A DNA stretch of 64,000 nucleotides, from the NCBI GenBank assembly GCA_963816725.1, contig CAWFMC010000018.1:682001-746000 (forward strand). Reading direction: 5' to 3'. The notes beneath the pieces are model-generated. The model did not search any database. It saw only the letters and a program-made list of their open reading frames with translations, and had not been told where the DNA came from. The DNA comes from CAVSUB01 sp963816725. Its GTDB lineage: Bacteria; Acidobacteriota; Vicinamibacteria; Vicinamibacterales; 2-12-FULL-66-21. How positions within the stretch are numbered: position 1 is the first letter of the stretch; every line of letters begins with the position of its first letter. This document shows, in pieces, positions 9,573-18,797 of this stretch. The position numbers were made by a program, and so were the translations under genes.

Positions 9573-10013
9573 CTAGGGCAGGTAAATCCCCGCCAGCCGC
9601 ACGGCGCCGTTGTGCTCGAAGGGCTCGAACACCAGCACGAAGCGGGCGCCGCTGTATTCGTAGAAGCGGGTAAAACGCTCGCCGTACGCGCCGCGATCCA
9701 CCTCCTGGCGGCCGACCTCGGCGGCGCGGCCGAGAGTGGCGGCCACGGACTCGACCGTGTCCCCGACCTTGAGCTCCTTGCCGTCCCGGAATGGGAGCAC
9801 CGGTACCGACAGCGCGCGGGTCGGTACGGCTGAGGGGATGCTGGACGGGAGCAGCCGGGCGACCGGCGCGGTGAGCGGCGGCACCGGCGCGGTCCGGACC
9901 TCGCGAATGATCAGCGCGCCGAGCGCGACGAGACAGACGAGGACAGAGGCGGCGAGCAGCCACTCCACGACCGGACCGAGGTGGAACGTCTGGCGCGAGC
10001 GGAGCGACGACAT
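9573..10013 (-). CDS. Single-pass membrane protein of unknown function
   Basis: A 146-residue protein. One hydrophobic helix (about residues 14-37, VVEWLLAASVLVCLVALGAL) follows a short basic N-terminus, so it is probably an inner-membrane anchor with the rest outside. A Pro/Ala linker leads to a small domain (about 75-146) with LKVGDTVESVAATLGRAAEV and a strand-rich end. That is reminiscent of SmpA/BamE-like small domains, in which a gene-specific threshold phrase DTxxxVxxxLG recurs, but this similarity is only suggestive. It is divergent from nuoG. I do not recognise a named family. Confidence 0.65.
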   Translation of the reverse strand: MSSLRSRQTFHLGPVVEWLLAASVLVCLVALGALIIREVRTAPVPPLTAPVARLLPSSIPSAVPTRALSVPVLPFRDGKELKVGDTVESVAATLGRAAEVGRQEVDRGAYGERFTRFYEYSGARFVLVFEPFEHNGAVRLAGIYLP

Positions 10014-10147
10014 CGGGCCTCCCTTGCTGGGTGAGGTTGGCCGGCGAGCGTCTCACTCTAGATCGATCGGCGCCCTGGCGCCAACTCCACCGCGGGCGGG
10101 CCCGGGGCTGCCAGACCGGCCGGTCGATCCGCTATGATGGTGGGCTT

Positions 10148-11992
10148 ATGGAAACCGTCACGCTGACCATCGATGGCCGGCCGATCACCGTCGAAAAGGG
10201 CAAGACCGTCCTTCAGGCGGCGATCGAAGCAGGCGTCAAGATTCCTTACTACTGCTACCACCCCGGCCTCGGAATCGATGGCTCCTGCCGCGTCTGCATC
10301 GTCAAGATCGAGAAGATGCCGAAGCTCCAGACGTCCTGCTCGACGCCGGTGGCGGAGGGCATGGTCGTCTCGACGCAGTCTCCGGACGTCGTCGATGCGC
10401 GCGCCAGCGTGTTCGAGTTCCTGCTGATCAACCACCCGCTCGACTGCCCGGTCTGCGACAAGGGCGGCGAGTGCCCGCTGCAGGACTTCTCCTATTCCTA
10501 CGGGCCGAACGAGAGCCGGATGGAGTTCCAGCGCCGCGTGTTCGACGGCGAGGGCGTGCGGGCGGACGTGGACTTCGGCCCGACGCTGATGCTCAATCGC
10601 AACCGCTGCATCCTCTGCACGCGCTGCGTGCGGTTCATGCGCGAGGTCGAGACGGATCCGCAGATCAACATCGTCGATCGCGGCTACGGCAGCGAGATCG
10701 CCACCTTCCGCGAGGAAGGCGTCCACTCGCTGCTGTCCGGCAACCTGATGGACGTCTGCCCGGTCGGCGCGATCACGACGCGCGACTATCGCTTCAAGTC
10801 ACGTCCGTGGGACAACCCCGAGGCGGTCGACACGATTTGCACCCTGTGCGAGAAGGGCTGCAACACGACCGCGTGGATCAAGGCCAAGCCGGAGTGGGCC
10901 AAGGGAGCCCGGCTGGCGCGCATGACCCCGCGGTTCAACCCGGACGTCAACGGTTACTGGATGTGCGACATCGGCCGCTTCGACTACCACTGGATCGAAG
11001 GGGACGAACGGCTGCACAAGCCGCTGCTGCGCAGCGCCGCTGGCGCGCTCGAGCCGGCGGACTGGCGCACTGTGCTGACCACGCTTGCCGATCGCGTGAA
11101 GACGGCCGGCGGGCCGGGCTCGATCCGCTTCCTGCTGTCCGCGCATGCCTCGCTCGAGGAATTGTTCGTCATCGGGCGGCTGGGCGGCACGTTCGGACTG
11201 CCGGAAGAAGGGGTGGCGGTGAGCTGGCGTCACCGCGTCAAGCCGCAGCCGCCGAACGCGAAGTTCAAGATTCCGCCGATCGATGCGCCGAACCTCACGG
11301 GGGCGCGCGATCTCGGCTTCCCCATCGTCTCGACGGCGGCTGGCGAAGCTGACCTGAACGCCTTCCGCGTCGACGTGCAGTCAGGGAAGGTTGGCGCGCT
11401 GTACGTGTTCGATCCGGGTCCTGCCGGCTCGATCGGCGACCTGTCGTGGATCATCGAAGCGCGGAAAGCCGGCCTGCTGAAGACCCTCATCGTCCATGGC
11501 GTGCTGATGACTCCGCTGGCTGAAGCCGCCGACATCGTCCTGCCGGGTGCGGCATGGGTGGAGAAGGACGCCACATACGTCAACGGCACAGGCCGGTTGC
11601 AGGCCGCATCCGCGGTCATCACCCCGCCCGGCGAGGCGCAGGAAGACTGGCAGGTGCTCGTCAACGTCGGCCGGGCGCTGGGCGCGGACGTATCGTACAC
11701 GAGCGGCGCGGAAATCCGGACGGCATTGGCCGGCGCGATGGCCAGCCATCCGGTCTACGCCACGCTCTCAGCCACGACCTTCTCGCGGCCTGTCGCGGCC
11801 GCACACTGGTTGCAGGCCTCGAATCCCTCGGAGCGCTGGAAGTGGGACTTGATGTTCCAGGACCTGCCTCCGGTCAAGTTCGCCGCCACGCCACGCGCGG
11901 AACCGGTGCGGCTCGTCATTCCTGTGCGTAAAGCCGACGAGGCCGGTGGGCCCGGCACTGGCGGTCCTGGCACCAGAGACCAGGGCGCTTAA
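10148..11992 (+). CDS. nuoG: NADH-quinone oxidoreductase subunit G (compact form)
   Basis: A 614-residue protein that carries all iron-sulfur ligands expected of NuoG. The 2Fe-2S cysteines are 36, 47, 50 and 64. His96 with Cys100, 103 and 109 forms the HxxxC-type 4Fe-4S site; Cys154, 157, 160 and 204 follow; and the extra N7-type set is Cys231, 234, 238 and 273. The molybdopterin-like domain behind it is short, since NuoG is usually 750-900 residues. The start is the ATG in GGGCTTATGG, which gives the ferredoxin-like N-terminus METVTLTIDG. No other complex I gene lies nearby, so it may serve a dispersed complex I or another NADH-linked hydrogenase or dehydrogenase. Confidence 0.85.
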   Translation: METVTLTIDGRPITVEKGKTVLQAAIEAGVKIPYYCYHPGLGIDGSCRVCIVKIEKMPKLQTSCSTPVAEGMVVSTQSPDVVDARASVFEFLLINHPLDCPVCDKGGECPLQDFSYSYGPNESRMEFQRRVFDGEGVRADVDFGPTLMLNRNRCILCTRCVRFMREVETDPQINIVDRGYGSEIATFREEGVHSLLSGNLMDVCPVGAITTRDYRFKSRPWDNPEAVDTICTLCEKGCNTTAWIKAKPEWAKGARLARMTPRFNPDVNGYWMCDIGRFDYHWIEGDERLHKPLLRSAAGALEPADWRTVLTTLADRVKTAGGPGSIRFLLSAHASLEELFVIGRLGGTFGLPEEGVAVSWRHRVKPQPPNAKFKIPPIDAPNLTGARDLGFPIVSTAAGEADLNAFRVDVQSGKVGALYVFDPGPAGSIGDLSWIIEARKAGLLKTLIVHGVLMTPLAEAADIVLPGAAWVEKDATYVNGTGRLQAASAVITPPGEAQEDWQVLVNVGRALGADVSYTSGAEIRTALAGAMASHPVYATLSATTFSRPVAAAHWLQASNPSERWKWDLMFQDLPPVKFAATPRAEPVRLVIPVRKADEAGGPGTGGPGTRDQGA

Positions 11993-12000
11993 GGTAGGGA

Positions 12001-12084
12001 ATGGCAGATGGCATGCATGGCAGAATGGCAGAATGGCGGATGTGAACGCTCGTTACGCGACATCTTCCATCTGCCATTCACATG
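12001..12084. repeat. ATGGCAG-type short repeats with inverted copy
   Basis: Directly after nuoG, ATGGCAG or close variants recur five times between about 12001 and 12042. The inverse words (CCATCTGCCATTCACATG) follow at about 12066-12083. The short centre contains GAACGCTCGTTACGCG. This matches the array, centre, inverted-array plan of other gaps in the window. Confidence 0.6.
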
Positions 12085-12122
12085 TGGCCGACGTCTTCAG
12101 CGGCCGCTGGGCGCGCTGCCGT

Positions 12123-12788
12123 TCACTCACTCAGCGTGAACAGATCGATCACCGCGGTGTGATTGCGGGCCGCGGCCCGGGCCAGCGGCGTCCGATCTTC
12201 GGCATCCACCGCGTGCGGGTCGGCATGGTGCTGTAAGAGCGATTCCACGATAGGTACGTAGCCGCCCTCGGCGGCGATGTGCAGCGGCGTATGCCCGCCC
12301 CCGTCCGGTGCGTTCACCGGCGCGCCCGCATCGATCAACCTCAACGCCGCCTCGACACGCCCGCCGGCTACGGCGGCGTGAAGTGCGGTGTTGCGCATCC
12401 CGTTGACGGAGACCGCCGCGAGATCGGCGCCTCCCTCGAACAGCAGCGTCACCACGTCGGCGTGTCCGAAGAAGGCAGCGAGGTGGAGCGGCGTCCACCC
12501 GTCGTACGACTGCTGATGCACGCTGGTCGGATCCTCCCGAAGGCGCGCCGAGACGACGTCCGCACGTCCGAGTGCAGCGGCCGTGCAGAGGTCGAGCGGG
12601 GCGCGGGCATCGACCAGGCGATCGACGATCGACTGGTGGCCGCTGTAGAGCGCCGCGATGAGCGGGGTCTCGCCGCTCGGCGCGCGGCTGGACGCGAGGG
12701 CGGGATTCTCATCGAGCATCGCACGCACCTTGTCCTCGTCTCCGGTCTTGCACGCCTCGAGGAAACCCGCCTCGTCGCCGCCGTTCAT
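12123..12788 (-). CDS. Ankyrin-repeat protein
   Basis: A 221-residue protein made of about six ankyrin repeats, each with the helix-turn-helix signature. Clear copies are SGETPLIAALYSGHQSIVDRL, DGWTPLHLAAFFGHADVVTL, MRNTALHAAVAGGRVEAAL and GGHTPLHIAAEGGYVPIVESL. There is no signal peptide and no catalytic domain. It probably acts as a soluble protein-interaction module; the partner is unknown. It is convergent with nuoG across a repeat-filled gap and upstream of a lipid-kinase-like gene transcribed on the same strand. Confidence 0.85.
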   Translation of the reverse strand: MNGGDEAGFLEACKTGDEDKVRAMLDENPALASSRAPSGETPLIAALYSGHQSIVDRLVDARAPLDLCTAAALGRADVVSARLREDPTSVHQQSYDGWTPLHLAAFFGHADVVTLLFEGGADLAAVSVNGMRNTALHAAVAGGRVEAALRLIDAGAPVNAPDGGGHTPLHIAAEGGYVPIVESLLQHHADPHAVDAEDRTPLARAAARNHTAVIDLFTLSE

Positions 12789-12858
12789 GCTCGTCTGTCC
12801 TTTCGATCAGCTGCCGTTTCTCGCCTCGCCAGCTCGCATCGATCGTGCCACCACTCGG

Positions 12859-13800
12859 TCACGCCTTGACGCGTAGCGCACCAGGCTCGAGCCGGAACGC
12901 GAGAGCCTCATCCGCGATTCCAGGCTCACCGTCGACGTGGTACAGCATCGGCCCGGCCGGCCGGCTGACGCTGCCGCGACGGACGCGGGCGATGCGGACC
13001 TTCGGCGCGCGCGCGATCGTGCGCAGGGCGAGATGCCGCGCATCGATGAACCGCGCCAGCGCCGATCGATCCTCGACGACCGTCGCTTCGAGCAGCCCGT
13101 CATCGAGCTCGGCGCCCGGCGCCAGGCACGCGCCCATGCCGTACTCGGCGCCGTTGGCGAACGCGATGACCAGCGCGGTCACCGTGCTGCGCTGGCCGTC
13201 GAAATCGATCTCGTAATCGAGCGCGCGATAGCGCAGGCCTTCGCGGACGCCGATCGTCACGTATGGCCACTTGCCGCGTCGCCCGCGCGTGCGGCGATTG
13301 AACTCAGTGGCAATGTGCGCGTCGAGACCAATGCCGGCGATGTTGAAGAATGGCCGGTTGCCGAGGAACCCGACATCGATGGCGCGGGTCGGGGCCATGA
13401 GGAGATGCTCGAGCGCCGTGCGCGACTCGTGGGGCACACACAAGGAGGCTGCCAGGCCATTCCCTGATCCGGCGGGCACCAGCCCGAGCGCGGTCCGGGA
13501 TCCGACCAGCGCCGAACCGGCCTCGTTGACCGTGCCGTCCCCGCCCCACACGATCACCAGGTCCGCACCATCCGCAGCGGCCGCGGCCGCCAGCTCGCGC
13601 GCATGACCGGCGCGCTCGGTGACGTGGACCGCCGGACCAAGCCCGTGCCGGCCGAGCACCTCGCGCACCAGCGCTGTCCGAGTGGCCGCGGCGTGGCGAT
13701 CGAGGCCCGCTCCGGACAGCGGGTTGATGACCGCGACGACGCGGGAAATGGCCGGCGAAACAGGGCCTTGCGGGCCCGGTTCCACGTGCTCCAGTCCCAT
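12859..13800 (-). CDS. Diacylglycerol kinase-family lipid kinase (DagK/YegS-like)
   Basis: A 313-residue protein. The nucleotide-binding DAGK catalytic domain begins VVAVINPLSGAG and has the hallmark loop VWGGDGTVNEAGSAL followed by GLVPAGSGNGLA. The C-terminal half is the beta-sandwich common to YegS/DgkB/LCB5 enzymes. It should phosphorylate a lipid alcohol such as diacylglycerol, or transfer to a related lipid, at the inner membrane face. The divergent GAF-protein gene starts 50 bases away, so the two share a short promoter region. Confidence 0.88.
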   Translation of the reverse strand: MGLEHVEPGPQGPVSPAISRVVAVINPLSGAGLDRHAAATRTALVREVLGRHGLGPAVHVTERAGHARELAAAAAADGADLVIVWGGDGTVNEAGSALVGSRTALGLVPAGSGNGLAASLCVPHESRTALEHLLMAPTRAIDVGFLGNRPFFNIAGIGLDAHIATEFNRRTRGRRGKWPYVTIGVREGLRYRALDYEIDFDGQRSTVTALVIAFANGAEYGMGACLAPGAELDDGLLEATVVEDRSALARFIDARHLALRTIARAPKVRIARVRRGSVSRPAGPMLYHVDGEPGIADEALAFRLEPGALRVKA

Positions 13801-13850
13801 GGTCGGGTGCTATAGTAGCTGTCCAGCCCACGTCCGTTGGAGGCCAATGA

Positions 13851-15155
13851 ATGAAGAGTCGGTCCGCGCGCCTGGCATTACTCGTGTTCTTCGTGCTGGC
13901 GCTCGGCGTGACCGCATACCTGTTCCGCAAGGGTGAGATCGCGCGGCGCGGCGAAACCGCTGCCGCTGACGTCTTCAACGCCCAGGCGCGCTCCACCAGC
14001 CGCAGCATTCTCGAGCTCCGCGCCGCGCAGCAGGCATACGTGGCCACCGGACAGGGGGAGAACTTCTGGGCCGCGCGCGTCACCTCGACGCTGGCCACCG
14101 TGAAAGAGGGCCTGAGCACGCTGCGTGCTTCCGCCATCTCGCCCGATGCACAGGCCGCAATCGACGCCGCCGCGGGATCGATCCAGGACTTCGCACAGAT
14201 GGACACGCGGGCGCGGACCTACGTCCGCGGCAATCAGAACATTCTCGCGTCCGACATGATCTTCTCGAACGGCAACGAGCTGACCGATGCGGCGGTGGGC
14301 GCGCTGGAGAAGGCCGCCTCCGCGGAGCAGGTCGCGCGGGCGGCGTCGAACGAGACGCTCGCGAGCCGTCAGAGCTTCGCGCTGGTCGCCGCGGCAGCGG
14401 CGGCGGGATTGGTCGTGCTGCTGCTATTGCCCGCCGGAGAGCCCGAGATGCTGGCACCGGCGTTCATGGATCCGCGGAAGCCGGCCCCCGCGGCCCCAGT
14501 CGCTCGACGGGTTCCGGCGCCAGCTGCCCAGGAGGGACGGAGCGCGGCTCAGAAAGCGGGTCAGGCGGCGCCGCCCGCCGGCGTGCCTCCCGCCAACGCG
14601 GGCGCGGCAACAGTGGCGTCAGGCGGGGCGCCACCGGCTCCGACGATGGTCACGCCGCCGTCCCCCGTGCCCTCTTTCGACTTCACCTCGATGGCCGCAC
14701 TGTGCACGGATCTCTCCCGGGTCGACGACACGATGGCGCTGCCGCCGATCCTCGAGCGCGCCGCAGCGCTGCTCGACGCAACCGGGATCATCCTGTGGAT
14801 TGCCGACCCGGACGGACGCGAGCTCAATCCGGTTCTCGCCCAGGGATACCCGCAGCACCTGATCAACCGCCTGGGCACGATCCCGCGCAACGCCGAGAAT
14901 GCGACCGCGGCGGCCTTCCGAACCGCGACGCTGCAGACCGTCTACGGCGACAGCGGCAGCAATGGCGCGATTGCCGCCCCGCTGGTGACGTGTGGCGGCT
15001 GCGTCGGGGTCATGGCCGCGGAAGTGCGCGGCGACACGGAGAAGCTGGACGCGAATCTCGCCGCCGCCACAATCCTCGCGGCGCAGCTCGCGGCTCTGGT
15101 CGGGCCACCAGCCGGCCGGGCGGCCGACGCCAGCATCGAAGCCGCCAACGCCTGA
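13851..15155 (+). CDS. Membrane GAF-domain sensor-like protein
   Basis: A 434-residue protein. There is an N-terminal membrane helix (residues 8-23), an extracytoplasmic helical domain (about 30-170) like the four-helix sensing domains of chemoreceptors, and a second hydrophobic segment near 178-196 (FALVAAAAAAGLVVLLLLP). A long Pro/Ala-rich linker (about 200-275) leads to a C-terminal GAF domain (about 285-420) that has DATGIILWIADPDG. There is no kinase, phosphatase or cyclase output domain, so it may signal through a partner. It is convergent with the PDZ gene, leaving only 7 bases between stop codons. Confidence 0.75.
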   Translation: MKSRSARLALLVFFVLALGVTAYLFRKGEIARRGETAAADVFNAQARSTSRSILELRAAQQAYVATGQGENFWAARVTSTLATVKEGLSTLRASAISPDAQAAIDAAAGSIQDFAQMDTRARTYVRGNQNILASDMIFSNGNELTDAAVGALEKAASAEQVARAASNETLASRQSFALVAAAAAAGLVVLLLLPAGEPEMLAPAFMDPRKPAPAAPVARRVPAPAAQEGRSAAQKAGQAAPPAGVPPANAGAATVASGGAPPAPTMVTPPSPVPSFDFTSMAALCTDLSRVDDTMALPPILERAAALLDATGIILWIADPDGRELNPVLAQGYPQHLINRLGTIPRNAENATAAAFRTATLQTVYGDSGSNGAIAAPLVTCGGCVGVMAAEVRGDTEKLDANLAAATILAAQLAALVGPPAGRAADASIEAANA

Positions 15156-15162
15156 CGCGCGT

Positions 15163-16089
15163 TTACAGAACGGTCCGGCGCCGTTCGCTCACGCTTTCGA
15201 CCTTCCCTTTCAGCGTCATCGTCTTCTTGTCACGCACGACCCCGAGCGTCAGCTCCGCGCCGTCTTCGAGCCGCAGCGCCCGCCGCCGCAGGTCTGAAGC
15301 CGACGCGACCGCTGCCCCGTTCAGGGTGGTGATCACGTCGCCAGCCTTGAGTCCGGCCTTCTCCGCCGTCGAACCGCTGGAGACCGACGTGACGAGCACG
15401 CCTTCGCGAACGCCGAAGTACTCGGCGAGCTGCGGCTGGAGCTCCTGGATCGTGAGGCCGAGCCGGCCGACGCCCTGACCGAGCAGCTCGTCGAATTCGA
15501 AGAAGCCGCGGGCCGGCGGAGTCGGGGGAGTAGGGGGCGTGGGCGGAGCCGGGCTCCCCGGGGGCGCCGGTGCGGCTGGCGGCGCGGGCGGAGCCGGTGG
15601 CGCGGGCATCCCCCAGATGCGCGCGACGTCGGGCACGTCGAAGCTGACCCCTCGGCTCGACGCCTCCGGCTGCAGGGTCAACGGCACCCGTTGACCGTCA
15701 CGCATCACCGAGGCCTGCACCTTCCGCCCCGCGGGCGTCTCCTGGATCAACCGCGTGAGGTGCCGCGTGCCCCGCACCTTTTCGCCGTCGAACTCGACGA
15801 TGACATCGCCGGTCTTGAGCCCCGCGGTGGCCGCGGGGCTGTTGCCGGTCACCTCGTCGACCACCACACCGCTGGCCGCCGGCAGCTTCAACTTCGCGAC
15901 GTCGTCATCGGTCACGTCCCTGACCGAGGCGCCGATCCAGCTGCCGCCACCGACGAACTCGAAAGCCCGTGCCGCGGGCTCGATGCGCACCGCGCGGCTT
16001 TGCCCCTGTGCGACAGGTCCGAATGGCGTCCCGGCCCCGAGCGCCGCTACGATCGCCGCCGTCCAAGCGGCCGTCTTCCACCGATGCAT
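15163..16089 (-). CDS. Secreted protein with two PDZ domains, no protease domain
   Basis: A 308-residue protein with a signal peptide (cut near VAQGQ). PDZ 1 is at about residues 50-140 (SGVVVDEVTGNSPAATAGLK, GDVIVEFDGEKV). A 35-residue Pro/Ala/Gly/Thr linker is followed by PDZ 2 (about 215-300, GVLVTSVSSGSTAEKAGLKA). It looks like the C-terminal half of DegP/HtrA, but the trypsin-like domain is absent and no serine-protease triad is seen. It may therefore be a periplasmic adaptor that binds C-termini of envelope proteins. The repeated PPTPP coding for the linker is low-complexity DNA. Confidence 0.82.
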   Translation of the reverse strand: MHRWKTAAWTAAIVAALGAGTPFGPVAQGQSRAVRIEPAARAFEFVGGGSWIGASVRDVTDDDVAKLKLPAASGVVVDEVTGNSPAATAGLKTGDVIVEFDGEKVRGTRHLTRLIQETPAGRKVQASVMRDGQRVPLTLQPEASSRGVSFDVPDVARIWGMPAPPAPPAPPAAPAPPGSPAPPTPPTPPTPPARGFFEFDELLGQGVGRLGLTIQELQPQLAEYFGVREGVLVTSVSSGSTAEKAGLKAGDVITTLNGAAVASASDLRRRALRLEDGAELTLGVVRDKKTMTLKGKVESVSERRRTVL

Positions 16090-16508
16090 GTTCGTGCTCC
16101 TTGTGACGCGTGCCCCTGTTCGGCTCGCGAATGAGTCCGACTGAAGGACGCAGCGATTGCGGAAAAGGTTGTGTGCAGGCGTCCGGTGTGGAGGTCAGCG
16201 GACGTCACCATCCCAGGACGACGCCCGCGGGGCACGCGCGAATCTGCCAGGAAAACTGCGGGTACGCGATTTGATGTAGCGGCTGTCGGTCGCGCGGAGT
16301 CAACGGGGTGCGTTAACTCAGGCAGGCGCTGGCATCGCCGCATCCCGTCGCAAGTTGGTCGATTTCGCGCGGCCATTCGTGTCTTCGCTGGAAGCCCGGT
16401 ATCGGGGCGCACCGGCGATCGGCTCAAGCCGGATGGCGCACTCGCGTCTCTAGAGCGTTCCGACCGCTACCGGCCGTCACCTGCGGCGGCGGTCCTGTCG
16501 AGGATCAC
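16090..16508. other. 419-base gap with no supported gene
   Basis: This gap separates the divergent PDZ and lipoprotein genes. Open frames of 126 and 130 codons cross it on both strands but have arginine/proline-heavy, unprotein-like composition and no ribosome site, so I do not call them. It presumably holds both promoters, yet no clear -35/-10 pair was recognised. Confidence 0.5.
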
Positions 16509-16880
16509 ATGTCCATCAAAGCCGCTGTTCGTGCCGTTGGTGTGTCGCTCGCCCTCAGCGTGATGCTGTCCGCCTGCGCGCTGTCGACCGGGCGGCCGAG
16601 CGTGGCGGAGTTGAAGTTCAACCCGGCCCGCTATCATGACCACCGTGTGTCGATCGACGGCGTGGTCACCAATTCGTGGAGCGTGCCCCTCGTGCCGCTG
16701 CGTTTCTACAAGGTGGACGACGGGACGGGTGAGGTGACGGTGGTCGCGCAAGACGGCAAGCTGCCGGCGAAGGGCTCGCACGTCCGCGTCGATGGCCGCG
16801 TCGGTGACGTGGCGAGCATGGGCGGTCAGGCCATCGGCCTGCACATCAAGCAGACCGACGTGCACCTGAAGCGGCGCTGA
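16509..16880 (+). CDS. Small OB-fold-like lipoprotein
   Basis: A 123-residue protein. The N-terminus MSIKAAVRAVGVSLALSVML followed by SACALS is a lipoprotein signal with a candidate lipidated Cys19. The remaining about 100 residues (YHDHRVSIDGVVTNSW, FYKVDDGTGEVTVVAQDG, KGSHVRVDGRVGDV) look like a five-stranded nucleic-acid-type OB fold of the tRNA_anti/YgiW style. Function is unknown; periplasmic proteins of this type often bind ligands or other proteins. It is convergent with the phosphatase gene downstream. Confidence 0.7.
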   Translation: MSIKAAVRAVGVSLALSVMLSACALSTGRPSVAELKFNPARYHDHRVSIDGVVTNSWSVPLVPLRFYKVDDGTGEVTVVAQDGKLPAKGSHVRVDGRVGDVASMGGQAIGLHIKQTDVHLKRR

Positions 16881-16897
16881 CCGGCGTGTCAGCCGGT
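16880..16897. terminator. Hairpin shared by two convergent genes
   Basis: ACCGGC and GCCGGT pair across a six-base loop. The hairpin begins on the last base of the plus-strand stop codon and contains the minus-strand gene's TCA (stop), so it could terminate both. No U tract is present. Confidence 0.4.
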
Positions 16898-18685
16898 GAT
16901 GCGCATCGCGACGGCGGTCATGTCGTCGTTCGGCGGCGTGTCGCCGCGCCACTCGGCGACCGCCGCGAAAATCGCGTCCACCATTTTGGCGGGCGGGAGC
17001 TCACGGTTGCGGGCGACAACCTCGAGCAGCCGCGTCGACGTGAACTCCTGGCCGAGCGCGTTCATCGCCTCGAACACCCCGTCAGTGCAGAACACGAACA
17101 CATCTCCGGCGATCAGCGGCAGCGTGAGCTCGTCGTAGGTCGATCCATTGAATGAGCCGAGCGGCACTCCGGGCAGCTCGAGCTGCGTGCAGCTCTCGGC
17201 CGTGCATCGGATCGGATACGGAAGGCCGGAGTTGGCGAGCGTCATCGAGCGCCGCTTGAGATCGAACAACGCGTAGCACAGCGTGCAGTAATACTCTTCG
17301 AGCTGACGCTGGTGGAGGATCGTGTTGACGGACGACAGGATCCCCGCCGGACTCGATCGCTCGGGCATGTAGCGCCGCCGGAAAGTGCGGCCGCGCACCA
17401 GCTCCGCGGCGAAGGCGCTGTAGAGCGCCGCCGGAACGCCCTTGCCCGATACATCCCCGACCGCGATGACCAGCGTGTTCGACTCCGGCGTGAGGAACTC
17501 GTGGAAATCCCCACCGAGCTCTCGCGCCGGGGCAAAAGCGGCCGCCAGCTCCACGTTCTTCAAACGCTTCGGTGGTCCCGCGGGCAGGAGCGCGACCTGC
17601 ACCCGCTGCGCGAAGCGGACTTCCTTCTCGAGCCGCTCCTCGTTGGCGCGGACCTCTTCGTACAGCCGGGCGTTCTCGATCGCGACGGCGGCCTGGCTGG
17701 CCAGCAGCGTGAGGATCTCGACGTCGCGCTTGCTGAACGCATCGAGCTCCGGACTCTCGAGATCGACGACCCCGATGCAGCGGTCCTTGAGGAGCATCGG
17801 GATGGCCAACTCGGACCGGACGTCCGGCACCAGTTTGATGTAGCGCGGATCCTGGGATACGTCGGGCACCAGCACCGCTTCCTTGTGCAGTGCGGCGTAG
17901 CCGACCAATCCCTCGCCGAGCCGCACCCGGGGCACGGTGACCTTCTCGCCGTATTGCACGGCGAGCTTCATCTCCAGCTCGCCTGAGTCATTGAGCAGCA
18001 GAATCCCGAAGGTGCGGTAATCGACGACGCCTTTCGTCAACTGCGCGAGCCGCGAGAAGAGCTGATCGAGATCGAGGAGCGAGGTGACCTCGCGGCCGAT
18101 TTCTGCGAGCGTCTCGAAGGCGTCGGCGTCACGCCGGCTGCGTTCGAAGAGGCGGGCATTGACCAGCGCCACCGAGACGTGCGCGGCGAACTGCCGCACG
18201 ATGGCGACGTCTCGCTCGGTGAACTGGTCGCGATGGCGGCTCAGGATGTTGAGCGCGCCGAGCGGCCGCGATTTGTGCAGCAACGGCACGACCACCGCCG
18301 AGACCATGTCCGGCACGACGCCGAGATACCGCGGATCCGCGCTCACGTCATTGACGAGCAGCGGCTGCTCGTTCGCCACCGCCGCGCCGACCAGACCCTG
18401 GCCAACCTTCAAGCGGATGGTCGTGTCGGAATCGGGATACCCGACCATGTACGCAGAGCGCAGCTCCGCCCGGCGCTCATCGAGCAGGTAGACGGCGAAC
18501 GCGTCGAAATCGATCAGCCTGCCGATGAGGCGCGGGATCTGCTGGAGCAGATCGTCGAAGTCGAGGACGCCGGTAACCTGGCGGCCCAAATCGAACAAGG
18601 TGGTGACGAGCTCGCGCGCCGCCGCTTCGCTGGTCGCGTTCGCGGTCTCCGGCGTCGAGATGTCGGTTGGATTCCCTGAGCTCAC
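16889..18685 (-). CDS. Two-GAF-domain SpoIIE/PP2C-type phosphatase
   Basis: A 598-residue soluble protein. GAF 1 covers about residues 40-190 (FDAFAVYLLDERRAELRS) and GAF 2 about 215-350 (YRTFGILLLNDSGELEMKLA). A coiled-coil linker (EEVRANEERLEKEVRFAQRV) leads to a PP2C/SpoIIE domain at about 385-597. The motifs GGDFHEF, AVGDVSGKGVPAALY, FCTDGVFEAMNA and DDMTAVAMR are present, so it is probably active. It would relay a small-molecule or redox signal into a partner-switching system. The start at 18685 is divergent from fabZ with a 112-base gap. It is a paralogue of the phosphatase at 5379. Confidence 0.9.
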   Translation of the reverse strand: MSSGNPTDISTPETANATSEAAARELVTTLFDLGRQVTGVLDFDDLLQQIPRLIGRLIDFDAFAVYLLDERRAELRSAYMVGYPDSDTTIRLKVGQGLVGAAVANEQPLLVNDVSADPRYLGVVPDMVSAVVVPLLHKSRPLGALNILSRHRDQFTERDVAIVRQFAAHVSVALVNARLFERSRRDADAFETLAEIGREVTSLLDLDQLFSRLAQLTKGVVDYRTFGILLLNDSGELEMKLAVQYGEKVTVPRVRLGEGLVGYAALHKEAVLVPDVSQDPRYIKLVPDVRSELAIPMLLKDRCIGVVDLESPELDAFSKRDVEILTLLASQAAVAIENARLYEEVRANEERLEKEVRFAQRVQVALLPAGPPKRLKNVELAAAFAPARELGGDFHEFLTPESNTLVIAVGDVSGKGVPAALYSAFAAELVRGRTFRRRYMPERSSPAGILSSVNTILHQRQLEEYYCTLCYALFDLKRRSMTLANSGLPYPIRCTAESCTQLELPGVPLGSFNGSTYDELTLPLIAGDVFVFCTDGVFEAMNALGQEFTSTRLLEVVARNRELPPAKMVDAIFAAVAEWRGDTPPNDDMTAVAMRITG

Positions 18686-18797
18686 TGAGGCGTGTTCTTC
18701 CTTGAGGCGGCGGCGATCGGAAACCGCCGCCGAAACGGGATTATACTTGCAAATTCAGCGCTTGCCGCCGAGCGGCACCGGGGCGCTGGGCGAATAC

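Noticed and set aside
13776..13791. parS-like GGTTCCACGTGCTCCA
   Set aside because: Only the core CCACGTG matches; the right half does not.
16047..16563. 126- and 130-codon frames in the 16.1-16.5 kb gap
   Set aside because: Arg/Pro-heavy sequence, no ribosome site and no family likeness.
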